A stretch of DNA of 64,000 nt from Cellvibrionaceae bacterium (GCA_021151695.1 JAGKWU010000004.1:186001-250000), one strand, 5' to 3'; positions 1 through 9,092 are shown, counted from the stretch's first letter. Made by a program: numbers and translations. The notes: generated by a model not told the origin, from the letters alone.

Positions 1-424
1 GCTTTACACCCAACACAGAAAAAATACCGGTAGATGCTTCGGTAAAGGGAGCCATGTCAACCTTGAACGTTTTTTCATTTTCAAGATCATAAACATCGCC
101 ATTAGAACCGTATCTGGTGAGTAACGCCTGACTCATATAAGCCGCTGAACTCACGCCATCTATTTTATGTAATGCATCCAACTGGCGTTCAAGAAAGTGA
201 GAAAGGAAAGGTTCCTCAACCATCGCCGGCGATGTTGGCTTTATACTTACCATCAGTGTATTTTCCAGATCCAATCCTGTATCACGATTCAACAATTCAC
301 GCGCATGTAACGCCATCAGCGTACTGTTCACCAGGAAAGCCAAAGTAACAACCAGTTGAACCAATAGCAGGCAGGTTACCAGTTTGCGGCGCAGCAGGGA
401 TTTAACAATTAATTTAAAAGACAT
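1..424 (-). CDS. ABC transporter permease, MacB/FtsX-like (partial, C-terminus outside window)
   Basis: This minus-strand frame starts at ATG 424 (MSFKLIVKSLLRRKL) and stays open to the window edge, so about 141 N-terminal residues are visible. A basic N-terminus is followed by one membrane segment at about residues 16–36, and then a soluble periplasmic-type region. This is the layout of MacB/FtsX-family permeases, whose other three helices would lie in the missing C-terminal part. It starts 8 bases after the stop of another permease of the same type and is the last visible gene of an adaptor–ATPase–permease–permease operon. It probably forms the exporter's membrane dimer with that neighbour. 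The substrate cannot be read from the sequence. Confidence 0.75.
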   Translation of the reverse strand, partial: MSFKLIVKSLLRRKLVTCLLLVQLVVTLAFLVNSTLMALHARELLNRDTGLDLENTLMVSIKPTSPAMVEEPFLSHFLERQLDALHKIDGVSSAAYMSQALLTRYGSNGDVYDLENEKTFKVDMAPFTEASTGIFSVLGVK

Positions 425-432
425 GGCATCAC

Positions 433-1749
433 CTAGGATTTAAGTTGAAAGCTGAGATTGCCAAAGGTGGCGCGTAGCGATGGGTAAAGTGCAATCAGGT
501 AGTTTGCAACAACTACAATAATAACCAGCATCCCCACCAACCGGAAATCAACACCAATGATGGTGCTATAACCGGGCAAGGTGTGGTTGATCATCATTAC
601 CCCAAACACAGCAATGACACTTGCCAATGCCAGGATAAACAGGCTCCCCAAAAGTACATCGGCCAATAACTGCATCTGCAATTGCCAGCCAGATGCGCCG
701 AGTGCGCGCCGTAAACCAAATTCAAATTGATTCGCGATATAACGGTTTAACGTCAAGTGGCTGGCATTAAACAAACACACTAGCAAAAATAAAAAAGTAA
801 TGAGCAGGTAAACATCTATCTCTTTATTTTCGATATGGAACCCTTCCAGAATATGGTCCATTGAATAGAGGCTGCTCGCATCGGGACTGGGATGACGGCC
901 GGCAGCCTTTTCATCAGCCACCAGGTTTTTCATAAATTGGCGATAAGCAGCTTGTTGCTCAGGGGTATCCAACTGCACCCAAAATTGCAGTTGATGCATA
1001 GATTTTTCGCGGCCTTCAGTCGACAGCTTTTTAAAGTTAATAGCTTCGTGAAAAGATACCTGGCTATTACTCATGTAATTAAGGTCGTAACCAAGTTCAA
1101 GAGGGGCATAGACATCTTCCATAGGTTCATGATAGCCATCGGCATTAGGATCAAACAGCTTGGGCGCCATTTCCCAATCGTCCAGCACAGCAATTACCTT
1201 GAGCGGACGATCATCAAGTAATATGTCTTTTCCTATCACCTGACCCTTGCCGACCACTTGATCATCGCCAAACAATTTCTGCGCGAATTTTCGGCTGAGA
1301 ATAACCTCATGACGCGCATTATTGTCCGGCCATATTTGCCCGGCCAATACAGGAACATCAAACAACCGGAAAAAATCGCGCTGTGTAAAACGTATATTGA
1401 CTGGACTCGCCAAATGTTGGGCATCCAGCCGTGCGTAACCACCACTGCGATACATGGCGGCCTTCGCACTGGGAATATCTGTGTTGCTCAGCTTTGTAAT
1501 ATCGCGGTAGCTTAATATCCGATGCGCTTCGCATTTGCCACAATCAAACGGAAAGCTCGCCAAACGCGGAAAAAATAATTTATCGCTTTTATGCGGTAAG
1601 GGATCGTGGTTAATCCAATAGGAAATAGTTACATTACTAAAGAAAACACCGACACCCAAACTCATAATTAATACGGTGAGCGCGTAGGGTAAAGGTGCAC
1701 GCTTGATGCTTATCCAACTAGATTTAAGATAATGAAAAAATTGTTCCAT
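433..1749 (-). CDS. ABC transporter permease, MacB/FtsX family
   Basis: A 438-residue permease with one N-terminal helix (about 20–42), a large periplasmic MacB-like core domain (about 45–310) and three C-terminal helices (about 316–338, 362–388, 402–424). The C-terminal part carries a GLRRALGAS-type cytoplasmic coupling motif typical of FtsX permeases. Family members do not move substrate through the membrane. They transmit ATP-driven conformational change to the periplasm (mechanotransmission), for export or lipoprotein handling. The gene lies 8 bases after the ATPase stop and 8 bases before a second permease, so the transporter is probably a heterodimer. An unusual CxxC (DCGKC) occurs near residues 70–73 of the periplasmic domain. 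No substrate is evident. Confidence 0.85.
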   Translation of the reverse strand: MEQFFHYLKSSWISIKRAPLPYALTVLIMSLGVGVFFSNVTISYWINHDPLPHKSDKLFFPRLASFPFDCGKCEAHRILSYRDITKLSNTDIPSAKAAMYRSGGYARLDAQHLASPVNIRFTQRDFFRLFDVPVLAGQIWPDNNARHEVILSRKFAQKLFGDDQVVGKGQVIGKDILLDDRPLKVIAVLDDWEMAPKLFDPNADGYHEPMEDVYAPLELGYDLNYMSNSQVSFHEAINFKKLSTEGREKSMHQLQFWVQLDTPEQQAAYRQFMKNLVADEKAAGRHPSPDASSLYSMDHILEGFHIENKEIDVYLLITFLFLLVCLFNASHLTLNRYIANQFEFGLRRALGASGWQLQMQLLADVLLGSLFILALASVIAVFGVMMINHTLPGYSTIIGVDFRLVGMLVIIVVVANYLIALYPSLRATFGNLSFQLKS

Positions 1750-1757
1750 GTTTCACC

Positions 1758-2471
1758 TCAAGCGTAAGCTTTTTCAACAGCGTTTTGCGCCAGCGGTTCA
1801 TAGAGCGCCGCGTCGGTGAGATGGCCATCCACAATCTGTATTTGACGATGGGCGCGACGCGCCTGATCCAGATCATGAGTCACCATTAAAATGGTGCACC
1901 CCTGCTGGTTAAGCTCAGCGAGCAACTCCATAACCTGGCGAGCCATTAGCGAATCCAGATTTCCGGTGGGCTCATCCGCCAATAAAATACGCGGCTCGCC
2001 GGCGAGTGCGCGCGCAATGGCAACGCGCTGCTGCTGACCGCCGGATAATTGTGAGGGAAAATAGTCGCGCCGTGCGGCCAAGCCTACCAATTCCAATACG
2101 CGCGCAACGCGACGCTGACGCTCGGCAGAGGTGAAACCGCGATAGCGCAGTGGCAGTTCTATATTGTCACTGATGCTGTAATCCTTGATCAGATTGAAGC
2201 CCTGGAAGATAAATCCGATTTTTTCGTTGCGAATTCTGGATAACTCCCTATCACTTAATCCTTTCAGTGATTTTCCATCGAGCAGATAATCGCCGCTATC
2301 GAAAGATTCCAGAGTTCCCAACACATTGAGCAGCGTCGATTTACCGGAGCCCGATGGCCCGGTAAGCGCAACAAATTCACCTTCGGCAACACCCAGATTT
2401 ATATTGCGTAATGCATGGGTTTCAATTAAATCCGTGCGAAAAGATTTATGTAAATTGTTAATCTGTATCAT
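1758..2471 (-). CDS. ABC transporter ATP-binding protein, LolD/MacB-like
   Basis: A complete 237-residue nucleotide-binding domain. The Walker A motif GPSGSGKST is at residues 38–46, the signature is LSGGQQQR, the Walker B is ILLADEP, and an H-loop histidine sits in MVTHD. The length fits stand-alone ATPases of the LolD/MacB/FtsE group. It would energise the two FtsX-type permeases encoded immediately downstream and work with the HlyD-like adaptor encoded upstream. The start ATG at 2471 follows AGGAG on the minus strand. The operon order of adaptor, ATPase, permease, permease is typical of gammaproteobacterial exporters for peptides or lipophilic compounds, but the actual cargo is unknown. 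Confidence 0.92.
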   Translation of the reverse strand: MIQINNLHKSFRTDLIETHALRNINLGVAEGEFVALTGPSGSGKSTLLNVLGTLESFDSGDYLLDGKSLKGLSDRELSRIRNEKIGFIFQGFNLIKDYSISDNIELPLRYRGFTSAERQRRVARVLELVGLAARRDYFPSQLSGGQQQRVAIARALAGEPRILLADEPTGNLDSLMARQVMELLAELNQQGCTILMVTHDLDQARRAHRQIQIVDGHLTDAALYEPLAQNAVEKAYA

Positions 2472-2500
2472 GCTGTTCTCCTTTATTTCTCAAACCTGAT

Positions 2501-3763
2501 TTAATTCAAGCGCACGCGCTCGGCATTTTTAAAAGCCTGTACATTGGATACCACCAACTGGTCACCTTCACTAACACCCTTGACCAGCTCAACCCATTGC
2601 ACCGAGAGCGCACCTAATTGCACGGGCACACGCACCGCGATGTTTTGCTCAAGCTTATAAACACTTTGGCCTCCGCCCGAGCTGATGAAATCGCCACGCG
2701 CAACCCGCAATACATTGCGCTTCTCTTCGATTAGCACACGCGCCGATACACGCTGGTTTTGGCGCAGCGACTGCGCATCATTTTGATTAAAGGCAACCCG
2801 CGCTGTGACATTACCATCCTTCACTTCTGGCGCTATGTGACGCAACTGGCCCATGATCATTGCACCATTGAGTGTCACTTCCACTGCAAGGCCGGGGCGC
2901 AAATCGCCCGCATAATTTTCAGACACAAAAATTTCAGCTTCATACTGGCCAAGGTCTATCACGGTTAACAGACTGCTGCCGGTCACTACGCGGCTCTGTT
3001 GCGGTACCAGCCAATTGCCGACCTGCCCGGTAACCGGCGCTTTGATTTGCAGCGCGGCCTGTTTCGCCTCCAGATCATTTACTACCAACTGTTGACGAGC
3101 TAAGGCCTGCTCCGCTGCGCGATGTTCAAAAGCGAGCTTGTCGATCACGAGTGCCAATTTTTTATTCATATGGCTGTATTCCATTTCCGCCTTATCCATA
3201 TTGTCTTTGGCGGTTTCGTAATCGATTTTGCGGATCACACCCAGGGCGATAGATTGTTCAGCCCTGTTTAAATCGCGCTTGGCGGTTTGCAAATTAACTT
3301 TGGCGGAATCGCGCAGTTGCTCCGTATCCAGTTTTTGCTCGCGCGCCACTAATTGCGTGCGCTCCATCTCGGCTTTCATACCGGCCAACAATAACTTATG
3401 TTGCTTGACGAGATTTTCCAGTTCGGGGCTCTCAATAACCGCCAGTAAATCTCCCACTGCAACAGCTTCCCCCGGCTGCTTGATGAAATTAATCAAGCCT
3501 TCGACCTGGCTAAACAAGGTCGGTGCTTTGGAAGCGACTACCTTGCCCTGCACAGCAAGATCGCGCACCAGATCACCGCGAATAACGGTGGCAATTTGCA
3601 CCTGCTTTTTTGGCAATACCACAGCGGCGTTGGGACCGAGTCTTACCAACGTAACAATCAATGCAACAACACCTATGGCTAGCGCAATAATGATCGGCGC
3701 ACGGCTTAGCGTTTTCGCGCGGGAAGCTAAATAAATATCCTGTTGTTCAGTGCCTTGAATCAT
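2501..3763 (-). CDS. HlyD/RND-type periplasmic adaptor of ABC exporter
   Basis: This membrane-fusion protein of about 420 residues has a single N-terminal anchor helix (about residues 22–43). It continues with a split lipoyl-type domain, a long alpha-helical hairpin rich in Ala, Glu, Gln and Lys (about 105–235), and beta-barrel and membrane-proximal domains. Such adaptors bridge an inner-membrane ABC transporter to a TolC-like outer-membrane channel, which is not encoded in this window. The ATG at 3763 is preferred over the adjacent GTG at 3766 because an AGAGG ribosome site sits 8 bases upstream. It is the first gene of the four-gene exporter operon and lies directly behind the candidate sigma-54 promoter. 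Confidence 0.88.
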   Translation of the reverse strand: MIQGTEQQDIYLASRAKTLSRAPIIIALAIGVVALIVTLVRLGPNAAVVLPKKQVQIATVIRGDLVRDLAVQGKVVASKAPTLFSQVEGLINFIKQPGEAVAVGDLLAVIESPELENLVKQHKLLLAGMKAEMERTQLVAREQKLDTEQLRDSAKVNLQTAKRDLNRAEQSIALGVIRKIDYETAKDNMDKAEMEYSHMNKKLALVIDKLAFEHRAAEQALARQQLVVNDLEAKQAALQIKAPVTGQVGNWLVPQQSRVVTGSSLLTVIDLGQYEAEIFVSENYAGDLRPGLAVEVTLNGAMIMGQLRHIAPEVKDGNVTARVAFNQNDAQSLRQNQRVSARVLIEEKRNVLRVARGDFISSGGGQSVYKLEQNIAVRVPVQLGALSVQWVELVKGVSEGDQLVVSNVQAFKNAERVRLN

Positions 3764-3796
3764 CACTGCATCCTCTTAAAAAGATGCAATGGCTTT

Positions 3797-3812
3797 TGCA
3801 GGCTTTATGCCA
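3797..3812 (-). promoter_or_regulatory. Candidate sigma-54 promoter of the ABC exporter operon
   Basis: Read on the minus strand, the sequence is TGGCATAAAGCCTGCA. It has the invariant GG and GC dinucleotides separated by exactly 10 bases and matches the TGGCAC-N5-TTGCA consensus closely. The -12 element lies about 35 bases before the adaptor start codon at 3763. A palindrome suited to an enhancer-binding protein lies about 80 bases further upstream. Basis: sequence match and spacing only. Confidence 0.6.
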
Positions 3813-3866
3813 ACCGAAAGTTAATGCTTAACTTATTGTTTTTAAAAGAAATGGAATTTTACGAAG

Positions 3867-3913
3867 AGTGTCCGCGCAGTGACCGCGGACACTTTTACAG
3901 GAGCATGCGGACA
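3867..3913. promoter_or_regulatory. Palindromic upstream activator site with extra half-site
   Basis: A perfect 10-bp inverted repeat, AGTGTCCGCG (3867–3876) and CGCGGACACT (3884–3893), is separated by 7 bases. A further GCGGACA half-site at 3907–3913 lies 22 bp (two helical turns) from the matching part of the right arm (3885–3891). The position upstream of the sigma-54-like promoter fits an enhancer-binding response regulator. A hairpin role is possible, but there is no useful U-tract on the minus strand. Confidence 0.55.
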
Positions 3914-3937
3914 GATATTTTGTTTGTATCGGATAAA

Positions 3938-5227
3938 TTATTGTTCGATCAACGTCTGCTGCCATTTTTTGTAGCGGGCGTTGGCAAAAAACGCGAGATG
4001 CTGAGCCTTATATTGGGCGCGCGCGATTTTTGCCCAAGGCCAGTAAAGCCCAAATGAAATCACACAATAAAGATTATTGCGTACCCATAATTTTTGATAC
4101 GAGCGCAAATCTTCGCTGGCGACAAAATAGCCAAGGGAACAGCGAGTTGAATTCCAGAATAAATTGTTGAGGAGTACTCGCCAACGTACAGCAACCAAAA
4201 GCCAGGATAAAACCACCACAAATACCACTGCCGGTTTTGGAAAAATCGTATGAAAATACAGGACAGGTAAACTCAAACTATTCGCCAGCAACAGTGGTGG
4301 CAACAGCGACAAATATTGCTTCAAATGTGGATGGAATGTGAACTTGATCTGACCGCAGCTACGACTCTCAACCAAATGCCGCTGTATTTGCATGACAGCC
4401 CAAGGCGCCGCCAAACCGAGAGTCAGGAGAATCAACAATGGCCAAGCCAGTAAAGCGACATAAGTGGATTTGATACTGGCGGTGTAATGCCAGGCTTGTT
4501 CGCCGTAAAAAGCATTCCGCAATTGAAACTCTTGTAATTTTTGCAGCGCCAAGGGTAAGACTGCAAAGAGCAAGACAGCACCTGAAGCAGCATACCAGGG
4601 CCACACTAACAGACTGATGAGCAAACCTAATAGCGCAGCAACTAGCGCCAGTTGGATTAATAACACCTTACTGATATGCGACCTGTAACCAAATTCAATG
4701 CCGTCCAGACGGGTGTGCTGATAGAAAAATCGCTGTGAGCGCGCACGTGCCCAAGGCCACAGTAAACCGGCACTCAACAGGCACACCAACACATTTACCA
4801 ACCAGAGCCTGGCGTAATCCAGGGCGCGAGCATCAAATACAAAAGGGATTCGACGAATCTCTTGTCCATACACGAAGTCAACCGCTTGATGCATGGACGA
4901 AGATTCACAGGACTCTTCGCCGTCATCGCGGTAATAAATAGCCTTGGAAATAATTGACGCAGTGGAGGCCGCTGTTGTTTCGCGATAAAACTCCGGGGCG
5001 ACAGCCAGCTTATCGGCAATAACACCTATAGCCGCCAGGCGCGCTATATATTTGTCAACCAGGGGTTCAGCAATATTGGTTTTGAGCGTGACTTTTTTCG
5101 CCGCGAACAGGCGGCGAGTTTTGGCGGCATCCAATTTAAACAGAGTGGCAAAGTTTGCCTGCACCTGCTCCTCGGCAAACCCGTCGCGCACACCGCAAAA
5201 CACAATGTCAAACTGCCCGAATGGCAT
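3938..5227 (-). CDS. DUF898 (YjgN-like) membrane protein with N-terminal accessory domain
   Basis: A 429-residue protein. Residues 1 to about 75 form a soluble module (FDIVFCGV…, ending in KYIARLAAIGV) closely resembling the N-terminus of the protein at 6722–8167. The rest is a polytopic membrane region with several hydrophobic helices. It carries the repeated Trp-rich motifs of DUF898, for example LLWPWARARSQRFFYQHT near 160 and GLYWPWAKIARAQYKA near the C-terminus. DUF898 has no established biochemical function; E. coli yjgN belongs to it. It is the last gene of a three-gene operon (DUF898, M48 peptidase, DUF898). Its start at 5227 is the first Met after the M48 stop, and homology with the paralogue's N-terminus supports it. 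Confidence 0.8.
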   Translation of the reverse strand: MPFGQFDIVFCGVRDGFAEEQVQANFATLFKLDAAKTRRLFAAKKVTLKTNIAEPLVDKYIARLAAIGVIADKLAVAPEFYRETTAASTASIISKAIYYRDDGEESCESSSMHQAVDFVYGQEIRRIPFVFDARALDYARLWLVNVLVCLLSAGLLWPWARARSQRFFYQHTRLDGIEFGYRSHISKVLLIQLALVAALLGLLISLLVWPWYAASGAVLLFAVLPLALQKLQEFQLRNAFYGEQAWHYTASIKSTYVALLAWPLLILLTLGLAAPWAVMQIQRHLVESRSCGQIKFTFHPHLKQYLSLLPPLLLANSLSLPVLYFHTIFPKPAVVFVVVLSWLLVAVRWRVLLNNLFWNSTRCSLGYFVASEDLRSYQKLWVRNNLYCVISFGLYWPWAKIARAQYKAQHLAFFANARYKKWQQTLIEQ

Positions 5228-5329
5228 AAACTTATCCCGAAATTTTTATGCCGGCCATTCTACTGATTTTTTATCGCACTGTGAGCAGTGTCACTGGTCA
5301 GTTTGTTATTGTTTTCAATATTCCAGTGA

Positions 5330-6703
5330 TTAGTGAGTTGTCCACTCTGTATTTGTGTTTTTCGCCTCTGCTTTAAATTTAGCCGTGCGCTCGGCGGTGG
5401 CGGGATGGGATGCAAAATAGCCGCCTAACTTTTTATCAAAGAAATCATTTTTTTGTACAGCCATGAGCTTGTCACATTCGCCTTTGTGCTCTTGAATCCA
5501 CGTATCCGAATACTGTTCTGCTAATTGCTTGCCCTCGGCGATTTTTTGGGCTTCCGCTTTTAGCACGGTATCATCTTCACTATCTGGGTTGCTGGCCTTC
5601 TCGGTGTCTTCAGAAGAGATCAATTCTGATTGCTGCGATGATTGGCTATCAGCGGCTATATCTGCACTGCTTGCGCCGGATGAAGAGGAAGACGACTGCT
5701 TGCGCCATTTTTTGGAAAGCGCATCCATACCAAGCAGATGGCGACATTCAGCGTGATAACTCAGGCGCTCCATCAAATCCACAAAGTGATGACGCGGGAC
5801 ATGGTTGGCATCAAGGAATACCAGCGAGTTGTCATCCGCCTCGCGCTCAAAGTCGCGCGAGTAGGACATAGTAGCAATCAGTGTTGGCAAGGTCGCCAAC
5901 ATATTGGATGCCGCAGACAGATCGCCCGTCAACATGGCTACACCAAAGCTGATTACCGAACCCTGAATGGCCGCTCGCAATGAATGGCGATATTTAACGT
6001 GACCAATTTCATGGGCGAGTACGGCTAGTAATTCATCGTCATTGCGCGAGAGATAAACGATTTCGTCGGTAAATATCATAGTGCCATCGGGCAGCGCAAA
6101 GGCGTTGGCACCAATACTCCCGCCATGGCGAAACTCAACCTTGAGGTGTAAATCAGGATTTTGCGCAACAGCTGGTGAAAAATGTTGTTGCAATCTGGCT
6201 TGGGTAGCTGCGTCAAGTGTTGTGGGGTTTAGATAAACCTTGTCGAGAAACTCCAGGGTTTCGCCGGCAGCGCGATCCATAATGGTGGGCGGAATCTGGA
6301 AGGCGACATAACGGGTTGCAGCTGGTAAACCATAGACAATCATGGCATAGGTAAAACTGATGACCAGAACCAGTGTCAGTGCTACAAAATAACTATGAGA
6401 CTCCAGCTGGTGTATCAGCCCGTTCCACCATGAATCGCTATGCTCGCGCAGCCATTGATCCAATAGTACGTGATCGTTGGTTTCTATTTTTTGACCAGAG
6501 GGAAAATAAATATAGCGAGGAGTATTGCCGATCCGCGAACTAATGCGCAGATCGGCAAATGGCAATTGCAGCAGGCATTCAGGATTGTCGGCAGACGATG
6601 ATTGCGCATCGCTCACCGACACCATCCCACTTTCATCTACATCCAGTAGTACCGGTCGGGCGACCGAGGTTTTACCGTCAAACCATTTTCCCTGCAATGC
6701 CAT
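5330..6703 (-). CDS. M48 family zinc metallopeptidase, membrane anchored
   Basis: A 457-residue peptidase. The zinc motif HEIGH is at residues 231–235, and the third ligand is E288 in a READD motif. One membrane segment (about 105–125) separates an N-terminal beta-rich region from the protease domain. A low-complexity Ser-rich acidic stretch (about 335–385) interrupts the C-terminal part. M48 enzymes (HtpX, BepA and relatives) degrade or process membrane and envelope proteins. The gene is sandwiched between two DUF898 membrane-protein genes on the same strand, 18 bases after one and 102 before the other. The DUF898 proteins may therefore be substrates, partners or regulators; that link is inference. 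Confidence 0.88.
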   Translation of the reverse strand: MALQGKWFDGKTSVARPVLLDVDESGMVSVSDAQSSSADNPECLLQLPFADLRISSRIGNTPRYIYFPSGQKIETNDHVLLDQWLREHSDSWWNGLIHQLESHSYFVALTLVLVISFTYAMIVYGLPAATRYVAFQIPPTIMDRAAGETLEFLDKVYLNPTTLDAATQARLQQHFSPAVAQNPDLHLKVEFRHGGSIGANAFALPDGTMIFTDEIVYLSRNDDELLAVLAHEIGHVKYRHSLRAAIQGSVISFGVAMLTGDLSAASNMLATLPTLIATMSYSRDFEREADDNSLVFLDANHVPRHHFVDLMERLSYHAECRHLLGMDALSKKWRKQSSSSSSGASSADIAADSQSSQQSELISSEDTEKASNPDSEDDTVLKAEAQKIAEGKQLAEQYSDTWIQEHKGECDKLMAVQKNDFFDKKLGGYFASHPATAERTAKFKAEAKNTNTEWTTH

Positions 6704-6721
6704 AACACTTTTCCCGCAAAC

Positions 6722-8167
6722 TTAAATACTGATGTCTATATCAAAAATATCGTGCACGCCTTCACCGACGGAGTTGGATTGCTCCAATTCGCGTGCGACA
6801 AAATTATCCAGATCACCGGATACAAACAGCGATGTATGTTCGGCCTTGTAAGCTGCCGTGCGGACTTTGGCGAAAGGAATGAAAAGCCCCAGAGTCAACA
6901 AAATACCTATAGTGTTAGTAACCGTTAATGCCAGATAAGAGAGCGTTGCCCAATCGGATTCAAAGTGGTGATTCTGCAAGCTGGTATTGTTGAAGTGCAG
7001 GTTGGCCATGGAGGTAACCAGATAAGCACCCAGCACGAAACTGAAAAAGAAATAGGCCACTACCATAGGAACAAGTTTTAAAAATTCCATGGGATCAACA
7101 TTCCGGCCTTGCATAATAACGTCCTTAAGTGACGGCCCAAAGAACATCGCGAGCGCCGCAAAAAATACAATGCTGGCCCCCAACATAATGCCGAGTATTT
7201 TGTAATAGGCGCTGACAGGAATATCAAAATGAAACGGCTCGTTGCCGTAGCTGTGGTTGTTGGTGACATATTGCACCTGCTTTTTCCACACCCAGGGCAT
7301 CAACAGGAAGAGCGTAAATATTCCCACAAAAGGCAGAATCAGGAAATTTACAAAAGCACTCAACACAGTTCCCTGGAAGCGGAAGGGAATGTTGCGGTAA
7401 CTGGTATGGCGAGCGTTAAAACGCAGGGACGACACAATAATCCAGGGAATAAAGGCCAGGAAAACCAGTGACAACACCAGATACAGTTTTGGCGCAAAAT
7501 GGCTGGAATAACCCAGCGCACCGTAAAGGGCTATAGCGATAACACGACCAATTAATATTTTTAGCGGTTGCGCTGTGTATTCAAAACTGCTGCCGGCAAT
7601 ATGGGTATTGCCATAAAAATATTGTTTGTTGCGCACCTTTGCCCAGGCGGAATAAATGCCGATGGTGACAATATTCAGCAGCAAGTTAACAATCCAGATT
7701 TTGAAGTATTCAAAACCCGAACCGGTAAATTTAAATTCTTGACGAGCGACGGAAGGAGCATCTTCCGATTCGACGTAATGATCATTAGCATCACCACTAC
7801 CAGATACTGCTGCATCGACGTCATCTTCTTGCGCAGAGGTTGTGGATTCAATCGGTACCAATGCCAGGGGATCAGCATCAGCCTGTGCAGATACTGCACT
7901 CGCAGGTGTAGCAAGGGACTCGATCGTTTCTGGCTTGTTCACTGCCTCCGCTGCTGCGTCAACGCCTATGCCCGCCAAACGCGCTTTGTATTTATGAGCA
8001 GTCTGTTCATCCACACCTGCCTTAAGTACTGTGCGCTGGGCAGAGAACAGGCGGGTTACTTTTTCGAGATCAAGAGAAAAGAGTGCGGCGAAATCATTTT
8101 TGGCTTGTTCAATATCAAAGCCGGGTATCACGCCTTTAAGCACTACATCAAATTGGGCATCGGACAT
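6722..8167 (-). CDS. DUF898 (YjgN-like) membrane protein, first gene of M48 operon
   Basis: A 481-residue polytopic membrane protein. Residues 1–75 (FDVVLKGVIPGF…, ending in KARLAGIGV) form the same soluble module seen in the protein at 3938–5227. An acidic, Ala/Asp-rich linker follows (about 80–140), then the DUF898 membrane domain. The diagnostic motif IGIYSAWAKVRNKQYFYGNT is near residue 175, and a related motif, IPFAKVRTAAYKAEHT, is near the C-terminus. The start at 8167 has GGAG about 6 bases upstream. It probably leads the operon that continues into the M48 peptidase. No molecular function is established for the family. Confidence 0.82.
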   Translation of the reverse strand: MSDAQFDVVLKGVIPGFDIEQAKNDFAALFSLDLEKVTRLFSAQRTVLKAGVDEQTAHKYKARLAGIGVDAAAEAVNKPETIESLATPASAVSAQADADPLALVPIESTTSAQEDDVDAAVSGSGDANDHYVESEDAPSVARQEFKFTGSGFEYFKIWIVNLLLNIVTIGIYSAWAKVRNKQYFYGNTHIAGSSFEYTAQPLKILIGRVIAIALYGALGYSSHFAPKLYLVLSLVFLAFIPWIIVSSLRFNARHTSYRNIPFRFQGTVLSAFVNFLILPFVGIFTLFLLMPWVWKKQVQYVTNNHSYGNEPFHFDIPVSAYYKILGIMLGASIVFFAALAMFFGPSLKDVIMQGRNVDPMEFLKLVPMVVAYFFFSFVLGAYLVTSMANLHFNNTSLQNHHFESDWATLSYLALTVTNTIGILLTLGLFIPFAKVRTAAYKAEHTSLFVSGDLDNFVARELEQSNSVGEGVHDIFDIDISI

Positions 8168-8327
8168 ATAAACTCCATGTAGACATTTTTTAGAATTAAG
8201 CTGTTTTATTTAGCGAACCGGCGGGATGCTAACAAATTTCTCGCGAACAGCCTATTTATTCGTCGACTTTAGATCCATTGGCCGATTTCGATGAACTAAA
8301 AAGTGCAATCCTGTTACCGGGTAACAC

Positions 8328-9077
8328 TTACGCGCTAGCAGAACAAACCGGGCATTGGGGGTCTTTTGGTAATTTGAGCTCACGCCACTGGCTGTGGCGC
8401 GCATCGAAGACGAGCAGCTTACCTGCGAGGCTAGTGCCAAAGCCGACAATCAATTTGATGGCTTCGAGCGCCTGCATGCTGCCAATAATTCCTACCAAAG
8501 GTGCCAACACACCATTAGCCGCACAAGTGGTATTTTCCTCAGATTCTTCGTCGTACAAGCAGCGGTAGCAGGGACAATGTGGCTTGCGAGAATCAAACAC
8601 CGCCACCTGCCCTTCCAATCTAATGGCGGCGCCGGATACCAAAGGTACGCGTGCCGCAACGCAGGCCGCATTCACCGCAAAACGTGTTTGAAAGTTATCG
8701 CAACAATCTACGACTAAATCCACGTTGGCGATTTGCGCTTGCAATGCATCTGCATCCAGCACTTCGTTCACACAAGTAATTTGCACATCTGGATTTAAAG
8801 CACGCAGGGTTTGTGCGGCGGATTTGACTTTGCTTTGCCCGATACGATCAGTGGTGTGCGCAATCTGGCGCTGCAGGTTGGAGAGATCAACGGTATCGAA
8901 ATCAGCCAGGATCAAGTGGCCAACACCAGCAGCAGCAAGATACATAGCTACAGGTGAGCCTAAACCACCGAGGCCGATGATCAGCACGCGCGCCGCCAAT
9001 AATTTTTCCTGTCCATCTATGTCGACATCGGGAAGCATGATTTGGCGGGAATAGCGAAGGAGTTGTTGATCGTTCAT
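8328..9077 (-). CDS. moeB: Molybdopterin-synthase adenylyltransferase MoeB
   Basis: A 249-residue ThiF/MoeB/HesA-family E1-like enzyme. It activates the C-terminal glycine of MoaD by adenylation so that sulfur can be transferred during molybdopterin synthesis. The Rossmann motif GLGGLGSP is at 35–42, followed by the nucleotide-binding DLSNLQRQ at 64–71 and the catalytic Asp in CCDNF near 127. Two zinc CxxC pairs sit at C170/C173 and C242/C245. The length equals E. coli MoeB. MoeB is preferred over ThiF because moeB follows prmC in the pseudomonad hemA–prfA–prmC block. Here a palindromic repeat separates it from prmC, so it may have its own promoter. Confidence 0.88.
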   Translation of the reverse strand: MNDQQLLRYSRQIMLPDVDIDGQEKLLAARVLIIGLGGLGSPVAMYLAAAGVGHLILADFDTVDLSNLQRQIAHTTDRIGQSKVKSAAQTLRALNPDVQITCVNEVLDADALQAQIANVDLVVDCCDNFQTRFAVNAACVAARVPLVSGAAIRLEGQVAVFDSRKPHCPCYRCLYDEESEENTTCAANGVLAPLVGIIGSMQALEAIKLIVGFGTSLAGKLLVFDARHSQWRELKLPKDPQCPVCSASA

Positions 9078-9092
9078 AGTAACTCACAGGCT

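Noticed and set aside
8168..8327. Hairpin GTTACC-GG-GTAAC near 8314–8326 considered as a moeB terminator
   Set aside because: Short stem, tight loop and no T-tract on the minus strand.
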